This document shows positions 17,034-26,171 of a stretch of 64,000 bases of DNA, piece after piece. The DNA is from Desulfovibrio sp. Huiquan2017 (lineage in GTDB: Bacteria > Desulfobacterota > Desulfovibrionia > Desulfovibrionales > Desulfovibrionaceae), in NCBI RefSeq assembly GCF_017351175.1, contig NZ_JAFMPN010000001.1:1-64000 (forward strand), read 5' to 3'. A program made the translations under genes and the position numbers. Each line of letters starts with the position of its first letter. Within the stretch, counting starts at the first letter, position 1. The notes under the pieces were generated by a model. It had not been told where the DNA came from. It was given only the letters and a program-made list of their open reading frames with translations, and did no database searches.

Positions 17034-19757
17034 TTAAAATTGCTGGCCCATGATCAACTCGATGGTGTGCTGCTTCGAGTCGGACAGGTCATCCAAAGCG
17101 TAAGCGTAAATCAAGCCCACGGGACCGATGGGAGAATACCAGTTAACGCCCGCGCCGACGCTCTTGTACAGGCCCATTGAGGGCTCGCCTACATCGCCGC
17201 GCTCCACGGACTCGAACCAATCCTCGTCCTCCTTCCAGGAGTTACCGGCGTCGAAGAAGCCCAGCGCGGTGATGCCGAGTTCCTTGCTGATGGGACGCTT
17301 GAGCTCAAGGTTGGTGTAGAAGGCCTTGTTGCCGCCGACGTCCGCGTCGGACTTGGGACCTTCCGTAGGCGTAATCAAGTAGTTGGAATAGCCGCGAACT
17401 GTGTATTGGCCGCCAAGTTCGAAACGTTGCGCAGTGGGGATTTCGTCGCCACCCCAGTTCTTGTGCAGATAGCCGCCCCAGAACTTGGAATGGAAGACAA
17501 TCTGCTCAAGCACCGGGTGCCACCACTCGAAACTTCCGATATATTTGACAAAATCATCAGTACCGCCCACAGGACCGCCACCGAAGACAATCGCCAGAGA
17601 GGTCTTGGTACCCGAGGACGTATCGCGGTAGTTGTCGCGTGTATCGCGAACAGCCTGTCCGCTCACGGTCGAAGCCAAATGTGAACCGGCGTCGGCCTTG
17701 ACCTTCCGGGAGGCGTCGTGATCCACGTCGGTGATGTCGTAGGATTCGAGGCCGTATCCCCACTTGAGTCGCGTATATTCGCCGATGGGATAGAAGAAGT
17801 TCAGGTCGCTTCCCACTCTATTGATGGAGTATTGGGAGTAGTCGGTATCGCGTTTGTAGGCCTGAACTCCGAAACCAAGATCCGTATCGTTGATGTGCGG
17901 ATTGGTGAAATGCAGCACATACTTGTTGTTGGACCCGCCGATCTGGCCGGTAAAGCCCACGTCGTAGCCCCGTCCGAAGAGGTTCTTTTCGGAAATTTCA
18001 CCGCCGAAGAAGACGCCGTCATAAGTGGAGAAGCCCACGCCGCCGCTGATCTTGCCGGTGGCCTTGTCCTTGACTTTGACCACCAGGTCCATCTCCTCGG
18101 GGTTGCCCGTGGGCACGGGGGCGATGTCCACCTTCTCAAAGAAATCAAGGTTGGTCAGCCTTTGGCTGGAGCGTTTGAGCTTGCTGCCGCTGAACTGATC
18201 ACCGTCGGCCAGACGCATCTCGCGCAGTATGACGTTGTCCCGGGTGACCGTATTGCCCTCGATGAGCACTCGGCGGATGTGCACCCGTTGATGCTTGCTG
18301 ATATTGTAGATGACGTTGACGATTTTGGTCTCGGGGTTGTCATCAAGTTTCACGCCCACGTCGGCGTAGGCGTAACCATAATTATTGTAATAATTGGTCA
18401 GGGCCGAGACGTCTTTCTGGAGGATGAGCCGATCGAAATATTCATCTTCATCCTTGAGCTGATCGATCTGGGTCACCTGCATGAGCTTGGACGGATCGTC
18501 GATGAGATCGCCGGTGAAGGAGGTGCTGCCCATCTTGTACCGGTCGCCCTCCCAAACTTTATAGATGACGTCGATGCCGTCGTCCTTGATATCCACCTCG
18601 GGCTGGCCAACCTTGGCGGTCAAAAAGCCCTTGGACTGATAGTAGGCCATGATGGCGGAGGCGTCGCGGTCGAGGAGTTCCTCCTTGAGCACGCCGGAAT
18701 TGTCGATCCAGGAGAGCCAGCCGCGTTCCTTGAGAGCCAGGACCTTTTTGATGTCGTCGGGGTCGAGTTGCTCGGCACCGTCGATGATGACGTGTTCGAT
18801 ATATAATTGCGGGCCTTCGTCGATGACAAAGGTCAGCCTGGCGATGCCGGAGCCGGCGTCATCGATCTCCTGGGTGACGTTGGCCTTGTAATAACCGTCC
18901 TTGCGGTACATTTCTCGGATGACGCGGATGTCGTCGGCCAGGACTTTGGGGTTGATGACGCTGCCCTTTTTGGTGGATACCGCCTCAAGGATGTCGTCGG
19001 AATCGATTTCCTTGGCTCCGCGGACGCCTATGGCCTGAATGCGCGGCTTCTCCTTGACCACGAAAACGACCTTCTTGCCCTCATCTCCATCCTCGACCCG
19101 GACGCGAACGTCATCGAAGTAACCGAGGTCATAAACATTCTTCAGTGCAGTATTGATGGACTTGGCGGTAATCGTATCGCCTTTCTGCATGGTCATGCGC
19201 ATGAGGACCACGTCCTTGTCCAGGACCTTGGTCCCCTCCACGTCGACCTCGGATACGATGTCCAGGCGCAGGAGATCCATGCGCATATGATCCACCAGGG
19301 CGTCCACTGCGGGCAGCAGATTGATCAGCCCCTTCTTGGTCACGGAAATTTTCTTGCCCGAATCGCTGGTATAGGCGTCGATCAGCCGGGCGTCGATGGT
19401 CAAATTTTCCCCGATCTGATTCAGGGCGCCGTAGACGCCGAATTGGGCCCCGGCCAGCAAAGCGATCTCGCGCGCCTTGTCCGGATCAAACTGGGTGTAT
19501 CCCTTGTCGTGAACCATGCGGGCCACTTCCTCGGGAGCGATGACCTTGAACCCGGCTTCCTTCAGCCGGTCGGCCAACAGTTCGGGCAGGCTGTCCTTGA
19601 GATAGCTCAAGTCATCCCCCGCGTTGACTGCGAAGGGAAGCACCGCGACGGAGACATCCTGATTGAGTTTTTCGGCGGCATGACCCGTAGCGGCGGCCAG
19701 CAGGACAAAGGTTGCGATCACTCCCATCGCCAGGCCGCGAACGAGATTACTGAGCAT
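17034..19757 (-). CDS. bamA: Outer-membrane protein assembly factor BamA with TolB-like N-terminal extension
   Basis: Central component of the BAM complex, which inserts beta-barrel proteins into the outer membrane. After a signal peptide (1-28) an extra domain of about 130 residues begins VAVLPFAVNAGDDLSYLKDSL-like and resembles the TolB/CsgG-type alpha-beta fold. Five POTRA repeats follow (roughly 170-560), with phrases such as GNTVTRDNVILREMRLADGD. A C-terminal barrel then ends in the terminal phenylalanine signal (MGQQF). At 907 residues it is about 100 longer than the E. coli protein, matching the extra domain. The start overlaps the lolD stop by 11 bases. Confidence 0.95.
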   Translation of the reverse strand: MLSNLVRGLAMGVIATFVLLAAATGHAAEKLNQDVSVAVLPFAVNAGDDLSYLKDSLPELLADRLKEAGFKVIAPEEVARMVHDKGYTQFDPDKAREIALLAGAQFGVYGALNQIGENLTIDARLIDAYTSDSGKKISVTKKGLINLLPAVDALVDHMRMDLLRLDIVSEVDVEGTKVLDKDVVLMRMTMQKGDTITAKSINTALKNVYDLGYFDDVRVRVEDGDEGKKVVFVVKEKPRIQAIGVRGAKEIDSDDILEAVSTKKGSVINPKVLADDIRVIREMYRKDGYYKANVTQEIDDAGSGIARLTFVIDEGPQLYIEHVIIDGAEQLDPDDIKKVLALKERGWLSWIDNSGVLKEELLDRDASAIMAYYQSKGFLTAKVGQPEVDIKDDGIDVIYKVWEGDRYKMGSTSFTGDLIDDPSKLMQVTQIDQLKDEDEYFDRLILQKDVSALTNYYNNYGYAYADVGVKLDDNPETKIVNVIYNISKHQRVHIRRVLIEGNTVTRDNVILREMRLADGDQFSGSKLKRSSQRLTNLDFFEKVDIAPVPTGNPEEMDLVVKVKDKATGKISGGVGFSTYDGVFFGGEISEKNLFGRGYDVGFTGQIGGSNNKYVLHFTNPHINDTDLGFGVQAYKRDTDYSQYSINRVGSDLNFFYPIGEYTRLKWGYGLESYDITDVDHDASRKVKADAGSHLASTVSGQAVRDTRDNYRDTSSGTKTSLAIVFGGGPVGGTDDFVKYIGSFEWWHPVLEQIVFHSKFWGGYLHKNWGGDEIPTAQRFELGGQYTVRGYSNYLITPTEGPKSDADVGGNKAFYTNLELKRPISKELGITALGFFDAGNSWKEDEDWFESVERGDVGEPSMGLYKSVGAGVNWYSPIGPVGLIYAYALDDLSDSKQHTIELIMGQQF

Positions 19758-20430
19758 AAAGTTCTCCTGAACGCAGTTCGAAGCGCCGATGCATCATCGC
19801 TGCGAGTTCCGGATTATGTGTGACGACGATAAAGGTCATACCCAATTCATTATTCAGAGAAGCCAGCAAATTCCCGATCCTGGCGCCGTTTTCCTCATCA
19901 AGATTGCCCGTGGGCTCGTCGGCAAGCAACACCTTGGGACGGAGGAGAATCGCCCGGGCGATGGCCGCCCGCTGTCTCTCGCCGCCCGACAATGTCGTTA
20001 CCTTGTGTTCGAGCCTGTGCGCAAGTCCTACCATGTCGAGCGCCTCCCGCGCCATGCGCAGACCTTCGCTGCGCCCCTTCCCTGCAATGAAGGCGGGCAT
20101 CGCCACGTTCTCCAGCGTGGAGAACTCAGGCAGGAGGTGATGGAACTGGAACACGAAACCGATGTCCCTGTTCCGCAGCACCGCCCGATCCCTGTCTCCC
20201 AGGGTACCGAGATCGACACCATTCAAAAAAATCTTGCCGCTAGTCACGGTATCCAGCGTGCCGAGCATGTGCAGCAATGTGGTCTTTCCGGATCCGGACG
20301 CCCCTAGAATGGCCAGGGATTCACCCCGTCGAATCTCCAGATCGACCCCACGAAGCACGCGGACCACTTCGGACGGCCCGTCGAACTCCTTACTGACGTC
20401 AATCAGTTGGTATATCGACTCCCTACTCAT
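19747..20430 (-). CDS. lolD: Lipoprotein-releasing ABC transporter ATPase
   Basis: ATPase of the Lol system, which extracts mature lipoproteins from the inner membrane for transfer to the outer membrane. The 227 residues contain Walker A GASGSGKTT (about 42-50), the signature LSGGERQRAAIARA, Walker B VLLADEPTGNLDE and the H-loop THNPELA. The Q-loop region reads GFVFQFHHLLPEFSTLENV, as in LolD/MacB-type ATPases. It overlaps both the permease gene upstream (8 bases) and bamA downstream (11 bases), so the three are translationally linked. Confidence 0.95.
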   Translation of the reverse strand: MSRESIYQLIDVSKEFDGPSEVVRVLRGVDLEIRRGESLAILGASGSGKTTLLHMLGTLDTVTSGKIFLNGVDLGTLGDRDRAVLRNRDIGFVFQFHHLLPEFSTLENVAMPAFIAGKGRSEGLRMAREALDMVGLAHRLEHKVTTLSGGERQRAAIARAILLRPKVLLADEPTGNLDEENGARIGNLLASLNNELGMTFIVVTHNPELAAMMHRRFELRSGELYAQ

Positions 20431-21652
20431 AACGCAAGGCCTCCGACGGGCTCAAACCCGCCGCCCGGCGCGCCGGGTAAATGGTGGCCACGAAACAGAG
20501 CAGAAAAGCGGCGGCCCCGATGGTGAACAGGTCAAGCGCCTCCAGGCGCACGGGCAGGTAGTCGACGGGGTAAACGTTGCTCGGCAACTTGATGAACTGA
20601 TACTCCTTGAGAAGCAGGCTCAACGGCACGCCGAGGAGGAAGCCGAAGAGCGTCCCGGCCAGGCCGATGAACGTCCCCTGGAGCATGAAAATGTTGCGGA
20701 TGCTGCGTTTGTCCGCGCCCAGCGACATGAGGACGGCGATGTCCTTGGTCTTCTGGATGACCAGCATAACCAAGGTGGTGACGATGGAAAAGGACCCCAC
20801 CAGGACGATCATGGCCAGGATGATGAACATGGCCGTTTTTTCAAGCTCCAGCGCGGCGAAGAGATTGGCGTTCATTTCCTGCCAGTTGCGTACGTAGACC
20901 GTAAAGGACGAGACCTTGTCGCGCAGATCGTTTGAAATCTGTTTGACATTATACACGTCGTTCACGCTGATCTCCAGGCCGGAAACCACGTCGCCCTTGA
21001 AGCCGAGCAGCTGACGGGCCGCCGGGATGCTGACGTAGCCCATGGAGGAATCGTATTCGAACATGCCGGTACGAAAAATGCCGGCCACGGCGAAGCGGCG
21101 AACCTTGGGAGCGAAACCGGCCGAACTGGTCCGCCCCGAGGGCGAGAGCAGATTGACCAGGGATCCCTCGGTCAGGCCGAGACGCTTGGCCAGCTCCGAG
21201 CCGATGATGATCCCGGGGAAGTCCCCGTTGTCGTTGAGGCGGTTGACGCTGCCGCTGACCATGTCTTTGGACAGGGACAGGACCGAAGACGAGGTGGAGG
21301 GGTCGATGCCGCGCAGGACCACGCCCTTGACCCCGGTACGGGTGGACAGCATGACCTCGGAATAGACAAAGGGCGTCACACCCGTGACGCCCGGAACTTT
21401 TTTCGCCTCGTCGGCCAGTTCCTCGTAATCGCTGATGCCGCCGCGCAGCGAGGTGATCAGGATATGCGCGTTGACCCCGAGGATTTTGTCCCGCAGGTCG
21501 GTGGAAAAACCGTTCATAACCCCGATGACCACGATGAGCGCCCCCACGCCGATGGCCACCCCGCAAACCGCAAACAACGATATGACGGAAATGAACGACT
21601 GCTTGCGCAGGGCGAACAGATATCTCAGTGCGACGAAACTCTCAAACCGCAT
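20423..21652 (-). CDS. lolC: Lipoprotein-releasing ABC transporter permease (LolC/E type)
   Basis: A 409-residue permease with one N-terminal membrane helix (about 18-45, starting FISVISLFAVCGVAIGVGAL), a large periplasmic domain (about 50-265) and three C-terminal helices. This is the LolC/LolE (FtsX-like) topology. Only one permease gene is present, so the transporter may be a homodimer as in bacteria with a single LolF-type subunit, or a partner may lie elsewhere. It starts five bases after lysS and overlaps lolD. Confidence 0.92.
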   Translation of the reverse strand: MRFESFVALRYLFALRKQSFISVISLFAVCGVAIGVGALIVVIGVMNGFSTDLRDKILGVNAHILITSLRGGISDYEELADEAKKVPGVTGVTPFVYSEVMLSTRTGVKGVVLRGIDPSTSSSVLSLSKDMVSGSVNRLNDNGDFPGIIIGSELAKRLGLTEGSLVNLLSPSGRTSSAGFAPKVRRFAVAGIFRTGMFEYDSSMGYVSIPAARQLLGFKGDVVSGLEISVNDVYNVKQISNDLRDKVSSFTVYVRNWQEMNANLFAALELEKTAMFIILAMIVLVGSFSIVTTLVMLVIQKTKDIAVLMSLGADKRSIRNIFMLQGTFIGLAGTLFGFLLGVPLSLLLKEYQFIKLPSNVYPVDYLPVRLEALDLFTIGAAAFLLCFVATIYPARRAAGLSPSEALRYE

Positions 21653-21657
21653 AACCC

Positions 21658-23241
21658 CTACCCGACCTCAGGCCTGAGCAGCGGGAAGAGGATGACCTCG
21701 CGGATGGAAGCGGAGTCCGTGAGCAGCATCACCAGGCGGTCGATGCCGATGCCCTGCCCGGCAGCCGGGGGCATGCCGTATTCCAGGGCGCGGACATAGT
21801 CCTCATCCATGAAGTGGGCCTCTTCGTCGCCAGCCTCCTTTTCCTGAACCTGGACCTCGAAACGACCGCGCTGGTCAACGGGATCGTTCAGTTCGGAAAA
21901 GGCGTTGGCCAACTCGCGGCCGGTCATGAACAATTCGAAGCGGTCGGTTATGTCGGGATTGTCCTCGTTTCGGCGGGACAACGGCGAAATATCGGTCGGG
22001 TAATGATAGATGAAGTGAGGCTGGACCAGCCGGGGTTCCACCAGCAGGTCGAAGAGCTTGGCCTGGAGCTTGCCGAGCTTCTCGCCCTTGATAATCTTCT
22101 CGCCTTTTTCCTTCACCAGGGCCGCGCACTTGTCGTAATCCGTGTAGACCTCGGGGGAAACGCCGCCGATCTTCTCCAGGGATTCGTGAAACGGCAGACG
22201 CGTCCAGGCACCCGGGGACAGGTCGATCATCTCGCCCTGGTACGGGACCACGGTGTCCCCGGTAACCTTCTTGGCCACGCGGGAGAAAATCTCCTCGGTC
22301 AGGTCCATGAGGTCCATGAAGTCCGCATATGCCCAGTAAAATTCGAGCATGGTGAACTCGGGATTGTGCTGGGTGTCCATGCCTTCGTTGCGGAAATTAC
22401 GGTTGATCTCGTAGACCCGTTCAAAGCCACCCACCAAAAGGCGCTTCAAGTAGAGCTCGGGCGCGATGCGCATGTACAGCTTCATGTCCATGGCGTTGTG
22501 ATGGGTCTCGAAGGGCTTGGCCGTGGCCCCGCCGGGGATGGCCTGCATCATGGGCGTCTCCACTTCCATGAAGCCCTTTTCATCGAGAATCGTCCGCAAT
22601 TCCCGGATGATGGCCGTTCTGGCCTGGAAAATCTCCTTGGTCCGGGGAGTGACGATAAGGTCCACATAGCGCTGGCGGTAGCGCGTCTCCACGTCCTTGA
22701 GCCCATGGTATTTCTCGGGCAGAGGGCGCATGGACTTGGTCACCAGCTGAAAATGCCGGGTCTTGACGGTCAGTTCGCCGGTCTTGGTTCGGAACAGGGA
22801 GCCGGTCACGCCGACGATGTCGCCGATGTCGGTCTTCTTGAACAACTGATATTCATCGGGGCCGAGTTCGTCGCGGGCGGCGTAGACCTGGATGTTCCCG
22901 CTGCGGTCCTGCATGTGGAAGAAGGTGACCTTGCCGAAAGAACGGTAGGAAACCACCCGTCCGGCGATAGTGAACTGAACGTCCGTATTCTCGAAATCCT
23001 CGCCGTCCATATCTCCGCACTGATCCCAGATGGCCTGTATTTCGGAATCACGCCGAAAGTCGTTGGGGTACAGGGGGATATCGTTATCCATGAGAAGACA
23101 CGCTTTTTCCACGCGCGTCTTGATGACGGAGTTGAGTTCGTCCTTGGCCTGAAGGGCCTCCAACATGTGGGTGAACCGGGCCGCGTTCGGCGACTTGGTT
23201 GCCAGCTTAATTTTCTTTTCTTTTTTAGTATCTTGTGCCAA
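21658..23241 (-). CDS. lysS: Lysyl-tRNA synthetase, class II
   Basis: Charges tRNA-Lys. The 527 residues hold an N-terminal OB-fold anticodon-binding domain (about 75-190) and a class II catalytic core. Motif 2 is visible in FRNEGMDTQHNPEFTMLEFY, and motif 3 near the end in GMPPAAGQGIGIDRLVMLL. The likely start is a TTG at 23241: it has an AGGGA site about eight bases upstream, while the first in-frame ATG (23166) has none. The extra lysine-rich N-terminus (KKEKKIKLATK) is compatible with class II LysRS. It heads the envelope gene series. Confidence 0.93.
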   Translation of the reverse strand: MAQDTKKEKKIKLATKSPNAARFTHMLEALQAKDELNSVIKTRVEKACLLMDNDIPLYPNDFRRDSEIQAIWDQCGDMDGEDFENTDVQFTIAGRVVSYRSFGKVTFFHMQDRSGNIQVYAARDELGPDEYQLFKKTDIGDIVGVTGSLFRTKTGELTVKTRHFQLVTKSMRPLPEKYHGLKDVETRYRQRYVDLIVTPRTKEIFQARTAIIRELRTILDEKGFMEVETPMMQAIPGGATAKPFETHHNAMDMKLYMRIAPELYLKRLLVGGFERVYEINRNFRNEGMDTQHNPEFTMLEFYWAYADFMDLMDLTEEIFSRVAKKVTGDTVVPYQGEMIDLSPGAWTRLPFHESLEKIGGVSPEVYTDYDKCAALVKEKGEKIIKGEKLGKLQAKLFDLLVEPRLVQPHFIYHYPTDISPLSRRNEDNPDITDRFELFMTGRELANAFSELNDPVDQRGRFEVQVQEKEAGDEEAHFMDEDYVRALEYGMPPAAGQGIGIDRLVMLLTDSASIREVILFPLLRPEVG

Positions 23242-23390
23242 AATTTTTTTCCCTGTTTCCCACTAAATCTAGAAAAATTCGAAAGACGTTGATTCCGTAA
23301 GCCATATAACGGATGCCGTCAAGAAAATGGGAGCCTTAGCCCCCGGTAAAAGCGTATTCGCATTTTCCTGAAAAAGTCTACTTTTTTTGC

Positions 23391-23419
23391 TTGACCCTCC
23401 GAAACGATTTGTTTAAACA
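23391..23419 (+). promoter_or_regulatory. Sigma-70 promoter for tRNA-Asn
   Basis: TTGACC (-35) at 23391-23396, a 17-base spacer, and TAAACA (-10) at 23414-23419. The predicted start near 23426 leaves a leader of about 19 bases before the tRNA. The rest of the 23242-23444 gap shows a run of A/T next to lysS and, on the minus strand, a TTGACG at 23317-23322 that could serve lysS. Confidence 0.6.
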
Positions 23420-23444
23420 CTCTCTCGCTTCGACGAAAAAATGT

Positions 23445-23520
23445 TCCCCAGTAGCTCAATTGGCAGAGCGGGTGACTGTTAATCACTAGGTTCGCGGTTC
23501 AAGTCCGTGCTGGGGAGCCA
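23445..23520 (+). tRNA. tRNA-Asn (anticodon GTT)
   Basis: A full cloverleaf of 76 bases. The acceptor TCCCCAG pairs with CTGGGGA, the D stem is GCTC/GAGC, and the anticodon stem GGTGA/TCACT encloses the loop CTGTTAA with anticodon GTT. The T stem CGCGG/CCGTG encloses TTCAAGT. The discriminator base is G and the CCA end is encoded in the gene. Confidence 0.97.
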
Positions 23521-23531
23521 AAGAGAACAAG

Positions 23532-23560
23532 GCCCTTACGAGAAATCGTAAGGGCTTTTT
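23532..23560 (+). terminator. Rho-independent terminator after tRNA-Asn
   Basis: A perfect 10-base-pair stem GCCCTTACGA/TCGTAAGGGC with a GAAA tetraloop is followed by five T residues. It lies 12 bases past the tRNA. Confidence 0.9.
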
Positions 23561-23744
23561 CTTGTCCCGTTCCCGGCCCCCACGCCCCCTATTCTTCGCG
23601 ACGCAGTAGACACTTCTTCGCAGCCCCGCGCCGCCAACAAGTTATAATCACATAGGCGATATTTTTCTGGTATCATTCTATCTTGACATTATAACCATAT
23701 GCATTTTCAAAACTTTTCATGACGATGCATAACGGGAGGAAAGA

Positions 23745-25817
23745 ATGAGCCTGAGAGTGAAGCTGTATTCGGCCATAGGACTGCTGCTGGCCGTGGGGCT
23801 GGCCATGTTCGTGGCCACCGTGATCATTACCTCGGCACAGGAGCACGATGGGCTGGTCGTCAATCTGGCGGGCCGCCAACGCATGCTCAGCCAGAAAATG
23901 GCCAAGGAGGCCCTGCTTTACCTTGAGGAACGTCAGGCCGGACGGGATGGAGCCGAACTCGGCGGGCAGGTCCGAGCCACTTCGCGCCTGTTCCGTCAGA
24001 CCCTGGCCGCCCTGACCGACTCGGGACCGGCCCCGATAACAGCCGACCCAGACGGCGAAACGCGGGATCTGCCCGCCCCGTCGGACGCGGTCCGAGAACA
24101 ATTGCTCAAGGTCCAGCAGCTCTGGACACGCTACAGCTCCGCCCTGGACGACATCCTGGAGCGCCAAGTCCTGAATGACGACTTCAACAAGAAGAGCCTG
24201 GCCGTGCTGGTCAACATGAACCAGGCCGTGGCCATGATGCAGGGCGAGTCCGAGAGCCGGGTGGACGGTCTGCTCGCCTCGCAGGTCGTCGGCATAGCCA
24301 TTATGATCCTGACCACCCTGATCAGTTTCCTGGCCATCCAGCGCAAGCTGATCCGACCACTGCACGACTTCAGTTCGACCATGGACAACATCTGCCGGGG
24401 CGACCTGACCCAGGTTTGCTTCAGTCCGCAAAACGATGAAATCGGCCTGGTCGCGCGCACGTTGAGTTCCATGGAGGATAAGCTCAAGGGCGTGGTCAGC
24501 CACGCCAAGGACTCCACCGTGACCATGGCCGACCGCAGCTCGAGCCTGAACGACATGGCCTCCACCCTGGCCCAGAACGCCACGCGGCAGGCCGGTTCCG
24601 TCAGCGAAATAGCCTCCCTGATGGAGGGCATGAACGCCAATATCTCCACCACGGCCGCCAACTCCCGGGAAACCTATCAATTGGCCACCAAGGCGGCCGA
24701 GGACGCCCGCCGAAGCGGCCGATCCGTGGGCGTGGCCCTGGAGGCCATCACAACCATCGCGGGAAAGATTACGGTCATTGAGGAAATTGCCCGGCAGACC
24801 AACCTCCTGGCCCTGAACGCGGCCATCGAGGCAGCCCGGGCCGGCGACCACGGCAAGGGGTTCGCCGTGGTCGCCTCCGAAGTCCGCAAGCTGGCCGAGC
24901 GCAGCGGCGGCGCGGCCAAGGAAATCGGCGAGCTGTCGGCCAGCACCCTGGACATCTCCAACGAGGCCGGAAAACTGCTGGAGTTGCTCGTGCCAGACAT
25001 TGAGAAAACTTCGGCCATGATTGAGGAGATCAACACGTCCAGTTCTGAGCAGCAGCGCGACACCGAGATGATCGGCCGGTCCGTCCATGACCTGGACCGA
25101 GGCATCGGCGAAACCGCCCGCATGGCCCGCGAGTTGTCCGACACTACCGCGGAACTGTCCAGCGAGGCGTCCGGCCTGCGCCAGGAACTGCTCTTTTTTA
25201 AGACCGACGACGACGGCCAATGCTCCCCTCCGGCCCGGATGGCAAACCCGGCGTCGATTCCACCGCTGACCGCGCAACCGATCCGCCCCGCGCCAAAACC
25301 GGCCGCGCTCCGGCCGTCCGGCCCACCGCGATCCGCGCCAAAACCCGTTGCAGCCCAACCGGCCGCAACACGGAGCGACCAGCCCGAGGGAGTTGAGGAA
25401 GCCAAACCGCTCATCGTCTGGGATGACACCATCGCCACGGGCATCGACCTTATCGACGATCAGCACATGGAACTGGTCAAGATGGTCAATCGGCTGAACA
25501 GCGCCATGCAACAGGGTAAGGGCAAAGCCGCAGTCGGCAAAATATTGGACGAATTGCGCCACTATACCACCTTCCATTTCAGCCAGGAGGAGGCCCTGTT
25601 CGACAAGTACGGCTATGCCGAAACAGAGGAGCACAAAAAATCCCACCAGAAACTGCTTGCCCAGGCCGTGGCCTTCAGCGAGGACTTCGAATCGGGCCGG
25701 TCGGCCATGAGCCGCGACCTCTTCCACTTCCTCAAAGATTGGTTGGTAGGGCATATTCAGGGCGTTGACCGGCGCTATGTCGCCTTTCTCAAGGAGGCCC
25801 TCGAACGGGACGCCTGA
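23745..25817 (+). CDS. Methyl-accepting chemotaxis protein with C-terminal hemerythrin domain
   Basis: A 690-residue chemoreceptor. Residues 1-200 are a PilJ-type sensor, with a first membrane helix at about 8-30, the motif [20 protein letters not shown], and a second helix at about 182-200. A HAMP domain follows. The cytoplasmic hairpin carries [14 protein letters not shown] near residue 355. A proline/alanine-rich linker leads to a hemerythrin domain (about 558-690) that keeps the iron ligands: [25 protein letters not shown] and GHIQGVD. Receptors of this design (DcrH in Desulfovibrio) sense oxygen through a di-iron site. The ribosome site GGGAGG is strong. A TTGACA at 23683-23688 lacks a good -10. 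Confidence 0.93.
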   Translation: MSLRVKLYSAIGLLLAVGLAMFVATVIITSAQEHDGLVVNLAGRQRMLSQKMAKEALLYLEERQAGRDGAELGGQVRATSRLFRQTLAALTDSGPAPITADPDGETRDLPAPSDAVREQLLKVQQLWTRYSSALDDILERQVLNDDFNKKSLAVLVNMNQAVAMMQGESESRVDGLLASQVVGIAIMILTTLISFLAIQRKLIRPLHDFSSTMDNICRGDLTQVCFSPQNDEIGLVARTLSSMEDKLKGVVSHAKDSTVTMADRSSSLNDMASTLAQNATRQAGSVSEIASLMEGMNANISTTAANSRETYQLATKAAEDARRSGRSVGVALEAITTIAGKITVIEEIARQTNLLALNAAIEAARAGDHGKGFAVVASEVRKLAERSGGAAKEIGELSASTLDISNEAGKLLELLVPDIEKTSAMIEEINTSSSEQQRDTEMIGRSVHDLDRGIGETARMARELSDTTAELSSEASGLRQELLFFKTDDDGQCSPPARMANPASIPPLTAQPIRPAPKPAALRPSGPPRSAPKPVAAQPAATRSDQPEGVEEAKPLIVWDDTIATGIDLIDDQHMELVKMVNRLNSAMQQGKGKAAVGKILDELRHYTTFHFSQEEALFDKYGYAETEEHKKSHQKLLAQAVAFSEDFESGRSAMSRDLFHFLKDWLVGHIQGVDRRYVAFLKEALERDA

Positions 25818-25834
25818 CCCATCGCCTGCCACGG

Positions 25835-25860
25835 GTCCCGGACCGACGACGGTCCGGGAC
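25835..25860 (+). terminator. Strong hairpin after the chemoreceptor gene
   Basis: A 10-base-pair stem GTCCCGGACC/GGTCCGGGAC with a GACGAC loop begins 18 bases after the stop. There is no T tract, so it may be a weak or factor-dependent terminator, or a 3'-end stabiliser. Confidence 0.5.
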
Positions 25861-25957
25861 CGACGACCGTTCCACGCCCGCCGAACTCTGCCTACACCAT
25901 GCTCATGGAAAACAATATCATAATTTCAGCTGGTTATGTGAAAAATCAGCCCGTATC

Positions 25958-26096
25958 CCGGCCGCATCCCGACACGCCAAACCTTGAGCGGCCGAAAGGC
26001 TGAACGCGGGGATCCGCCTGTGCACCCAAACGAAGCATTGCCCAAAGCGGGCGCGCGGGGTAGCCTTGAACCCGACGGGGCGGCCGGACCGCCCCG
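25958..26096. ncRNA. Candidate structured RNA in a 354-base gap (unknown family)
   Basis: No credible gene lies between 25818 and 26171. Within the gap, CCGGCCGC (25958-25965) pairs with GCGGCCGG (26080-26087), and CCCG (25968-25971) with CGGG (26076-26079). This makes a 12-pair closing stem with a two-base bulge around about 100 bases. Inside, GCC-GAAA-GGC and GCGG-GGAT-CCGC can form small hairpins. The 3' arm can instead fold locally as CGGGGCGG/CCGCCCCG (26076-26096). The strand is unknown. It could be a 6S-like RNA, a leader of the next gene, or GC-rich chance; no known consensus was recognised. Confidence 0.3.
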
Positions 26097-26171
26097 AGGC
26101 CGCCGAAGCGGACGACGAGTACGCCTGGGACCACGAAAAGCAACCACTACCCCCTGCCGGGAGGCAAGGTC

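Noticed and set aside
17718-18806. A 362-residue frame opposite bamA
   Set aside because: It is a shadow of bamA codon use, with no start signal and a low-complexity hydrophobic/acidic composition.
23673-25832. A 719-residue minus-strand frame across the chemoreceptor gene
   Set aside because: The plus strand encodes a complete receptor with all motifs; the opposite frame is an antisense shadow.
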